37,074 nucleotides of DNA from Nitrospira sp. (lineage in GTDB: Bacteria; Nitrospirota; Nitrospiria; Nitrospirales; Nitrospiraceae): the NCBI GenBank assembly GCA_029865485.1, contig JAOUGT010000009.1, forward strand, positions 1 to 37,074. Direction: 5' to 3'. Every line of letters starts with the position of its first letter. Position 1 is the stretch's first letter. The notes beneath the pieces are model-generated. The model made no database searches, was not told the origin of the DNA, and saw only the letters and a list, made by a program, of their open reading frames with translations. Below, in pieces: positions 35,820 through 37,074 of this stretch. Position numbers and translations under genes: made by a program.

Positions 35820-36119
35820 CTAGAGCCGCTCAATAGCCGTGAGTTTGGAAGTGATCTTCGATAAAGCCACCGGTGGTTCTACCGTGAGCGGCAGGGAGTC
35901 ATCAGGCTCCCTTACCAAATGACTTTGAAGATACGCGTTGTCAAAATTCTCCAGCATGCCTCGCACAAGTTCGTTTCCGCGCATCCTCGTAATCTCCTCC
36001 GCGACCTTCGTCTGAAGGTCTTCCGCCTCGCGGAACGTATTGGATGAGGCCCCCTCATCCAATACATAGTGATGTTCGCTGGCACGAGATAATTGATTGG
36101 AATGCTCTACGTTCATCAT
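35820..36119 (-). CDS. Hypothetical protein, 99 aa
   Basis: A predicted soluble, acidic, helix-forming protein: FREAEDLQTKVAEEITRMRGNEL and MLENFDNAYLQSHLV precede a C-terminal VEPPVALSKITSKLTAIERL. The ATG at 36119 has GGGGG 6 nt upstream. No TM, signal or known family. It is flanked by gene-poor DNA between two antiporter genes. Its coding status rests on the ribosome-binding site and plausible composition only. Confidence 0.5.
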   Translation of the reverse strand: MMNVEHSNQLSRASEHHYVLDEGASSNTFREAEDLQTKVAEEITRMRGNELVRGMLENFDNAYLQSHLVREPDDSLPLTVEPPVALSKITSKLTAIERL

Positions 36120-36345
36120 GTCGTTCCCCCGCCATTCGCAATGGCTTGTGCCACCTGATGCACAATATCAATTTGACTTCCAGAGCAAGCATGACCATAG
36201 ATAGCCGCCAGAAATTCGGTGCTTGCTGACAATCGGCCCTTAAGACGGATCGCGATAGCACACACTGTGTCTCACCGCACACAAAGACCTATCTCAAACA
36301 ACTCAGTCCTACATCCGCACAAGTTCGAGAGGTTAGAAACGAGGG

Positions 36346-36639
36346 CTACCCTTGGGGAGGGCGGAAGATGGAGGTCGAAAAGATTGGGAGGTACACAAGT
36401 CCCTTAAACTCCATGCAGAAAGCACTGCGGCTGAGCGTACCAGGGTTCAACGTGATCGGAAGAATTGAGAAGTCTGCAGAGAGAGATTCTATCGGTGAAT
36501 CCGACGTGAGCAAGGCAAGCAACGTGACTGGGACTCCAAGCATCTGAACAATCACGCAGAGACAGAGGAACAAGACCAAACAGGCTACACCCAAACCTCG
36601 CGGTGAAAAGAGAACGCCCTCCAGCTCAATTCTCCTCAT
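36346..36639 (-). CDS. Hypothetical small membrane protein, 97 aa
   Basis: Contains one strong hydrophobic segment (LGVACLVLFLCLCVIVQMLGVPVTLLALL), then a polar tail with FSILPITLNPGTLSR and FKGLVYLPIFSTSIFRPPQG. No family is recognised and no clear ribosome-binding site precedes the ATG, so both start and coding status are uncertain. Same strand as the neighbouring orphan ORF. Confidence 0.45.
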   Translation of the reverse strand: MRRIELEGVLFSPRGLGVACLVLFLCLCVIVQMLGVPVTLLALLTSDSPIESLSADFSILPITLNPGTLSRSAFCMEFKGLVYLPIFSTSIFRPPQG

Positions 36640-36964
36640 GCCTGCAAGCTACCGGCTACCATGGCCAGGAGTCAAGTGATCTTGTGCCGGAGTTGTTTTC
36701 AAGTGCATTTCACTGAATAGGTTATGGTGAAACCTGTGTGATGGATTTCGCACGAGGCCGAGTTGAAGCTTTACATCTGCAGTTGCGGTCCTTTGGCAAC
36801 CACTTTGGAGCGTGCCATGCTCGTGCTTGGTATCGTGATCGAGAAAGAGGGAGTTCCACCCAATAGCACGTGCCCCACATCAAAAACATCTCACCGTGGG
36901 TGTCACGTCTCATCTTCGGACATCCATGCCCCGATATCCGTCCCGGTATATGGGCTGAGGAGTG
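36640..36964. other. Gap before the CPA1 antiporter gene end
   Basis: About 325 bp; track ORFs 36722-36913 and 36763-36990 overlap each other on opposite strands and show no recognisable protein. Nothing else supported. Confidence 0.35.
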
Positions 36965-37074
36965 CTAAGAGACCCCTACCACCCGGTTGATGGTCACCCC
37001 CTGCACCAGGATTGAAAACACCACGACGGCATAGGTGATCGTCACGAGGGCGTCACGGGAGGGACTTGGTGGGA
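36965..37074 (-). CDS. CPA1/NhaP-type cation:proton antiporter, C-terminal end only
   Basis: Not in the ORF track. Reading the minus strand from the window edge gives RDALVTITYAVVVFSILVQG, then VTINRVVGVS and a TAG stop at 36965. The segment (R/N)(E/D)ALxxxTYxVVVFSILVQGLT is the characteristic last TM helix of CPA1 (NhaP/YjcE) sodium/proton exchangers. Thirty-six codons are visible. The rest of the gene lies beyond the window. Confidence 0.85.
   Translation of the reverse strand, partial: PPSPSRDALVTITYAVVVFSILVQGVTINRVVGVS

Overview
The window looks like a chromosomal segment of a Nitrospira-type bacterium (Nitrospirota). This is inferred from gene content and style: a Tad/Flp pilus locus, a YdbH-YnbE-YdbL operon, glycogen-type glycoside hydrolases, a DUF3565 protein and moderate GC. 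No taxonomic marker gene is present, so the assignment is an inference.

Layout. (1) 1-3701, minus strand: Tad/Flp pilus genes in the order flp pilin, strong hairpin, prepilin peptidase, cpaB, a short secretin-N-domain paralogue, and a cpaC/rcpA secretin cut by the window edge. A TadD-like TPR lipoprotein is divergent at 4123-5127. (2) 5247-10148, minus: a small winged-helix-like protein, an orphan sigma-54 activator without a sensor domain, then a cellulose-synthase-like BcsA with two C-terminal PilZ-like domains and a BcsS-like outer-membrane protein. A similar ~120-bp sequence lies upstream of both the activator and bcsA, suggesting co-regulation. (3) 10591-12335, plus: a SurA-N/DsbA-like periplasmic protein and a sulfite-oxidase-like molybdoenzyme. 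(4) 12348-18686, minus: ydbL, ynbE, ydbH (envelope lipid transport), a pseudopilin translationally coupled to a HAMP membrane protein, a DUF3565 protein, a lipoprotein and a GlcG/HbpS-family protein. (5) 18758-23520, minus: a glycogen-debranching-type amylo-1,6-glucosidase and an MGH1/GH63-like glucosidase, followed by a 61-aa TTG-start gene and a secreted beta-helix protein. (6) 25227-28238, plus: housekeeping coaE, trxB and thiI.

(7) 28239-30600 is accessory DNA next to tRNA-Ser(CGA). It holds a SnoaL/NTF2-like pseudogene with an in-frame stop, a GC-rich ICMT-like membrane methyltransferase and a complete but frame-disrupted IS630-family element with terminal inverted repeats. A degenerate copy of the tRNA 3' end sits at the far side, just after thiI, so the segment resembles a small tRNA-associated island. 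(8) 30794-37074: a DUF2779 protein that combines a Cas4-like Fe-S PD-(D/E)XK module with a DEDD-like nuclease module, a divergent MATE exporter, an NhaD-type Na+/H+ antiporter, two orphan small ORFs, and the C-terminus of a CPA1-type cation/proton antiporter leaving the window.

The observations most worth following are the paired upstream repeats tying the sigma-54 activator to the BcsA/BcsS locus, the tRNA-Ser mini-island, the truncated secretin paralogue with a CpaB-like tail, the hairpin behind the flp pilin gene, and the two-module DUF2779 nuclease.
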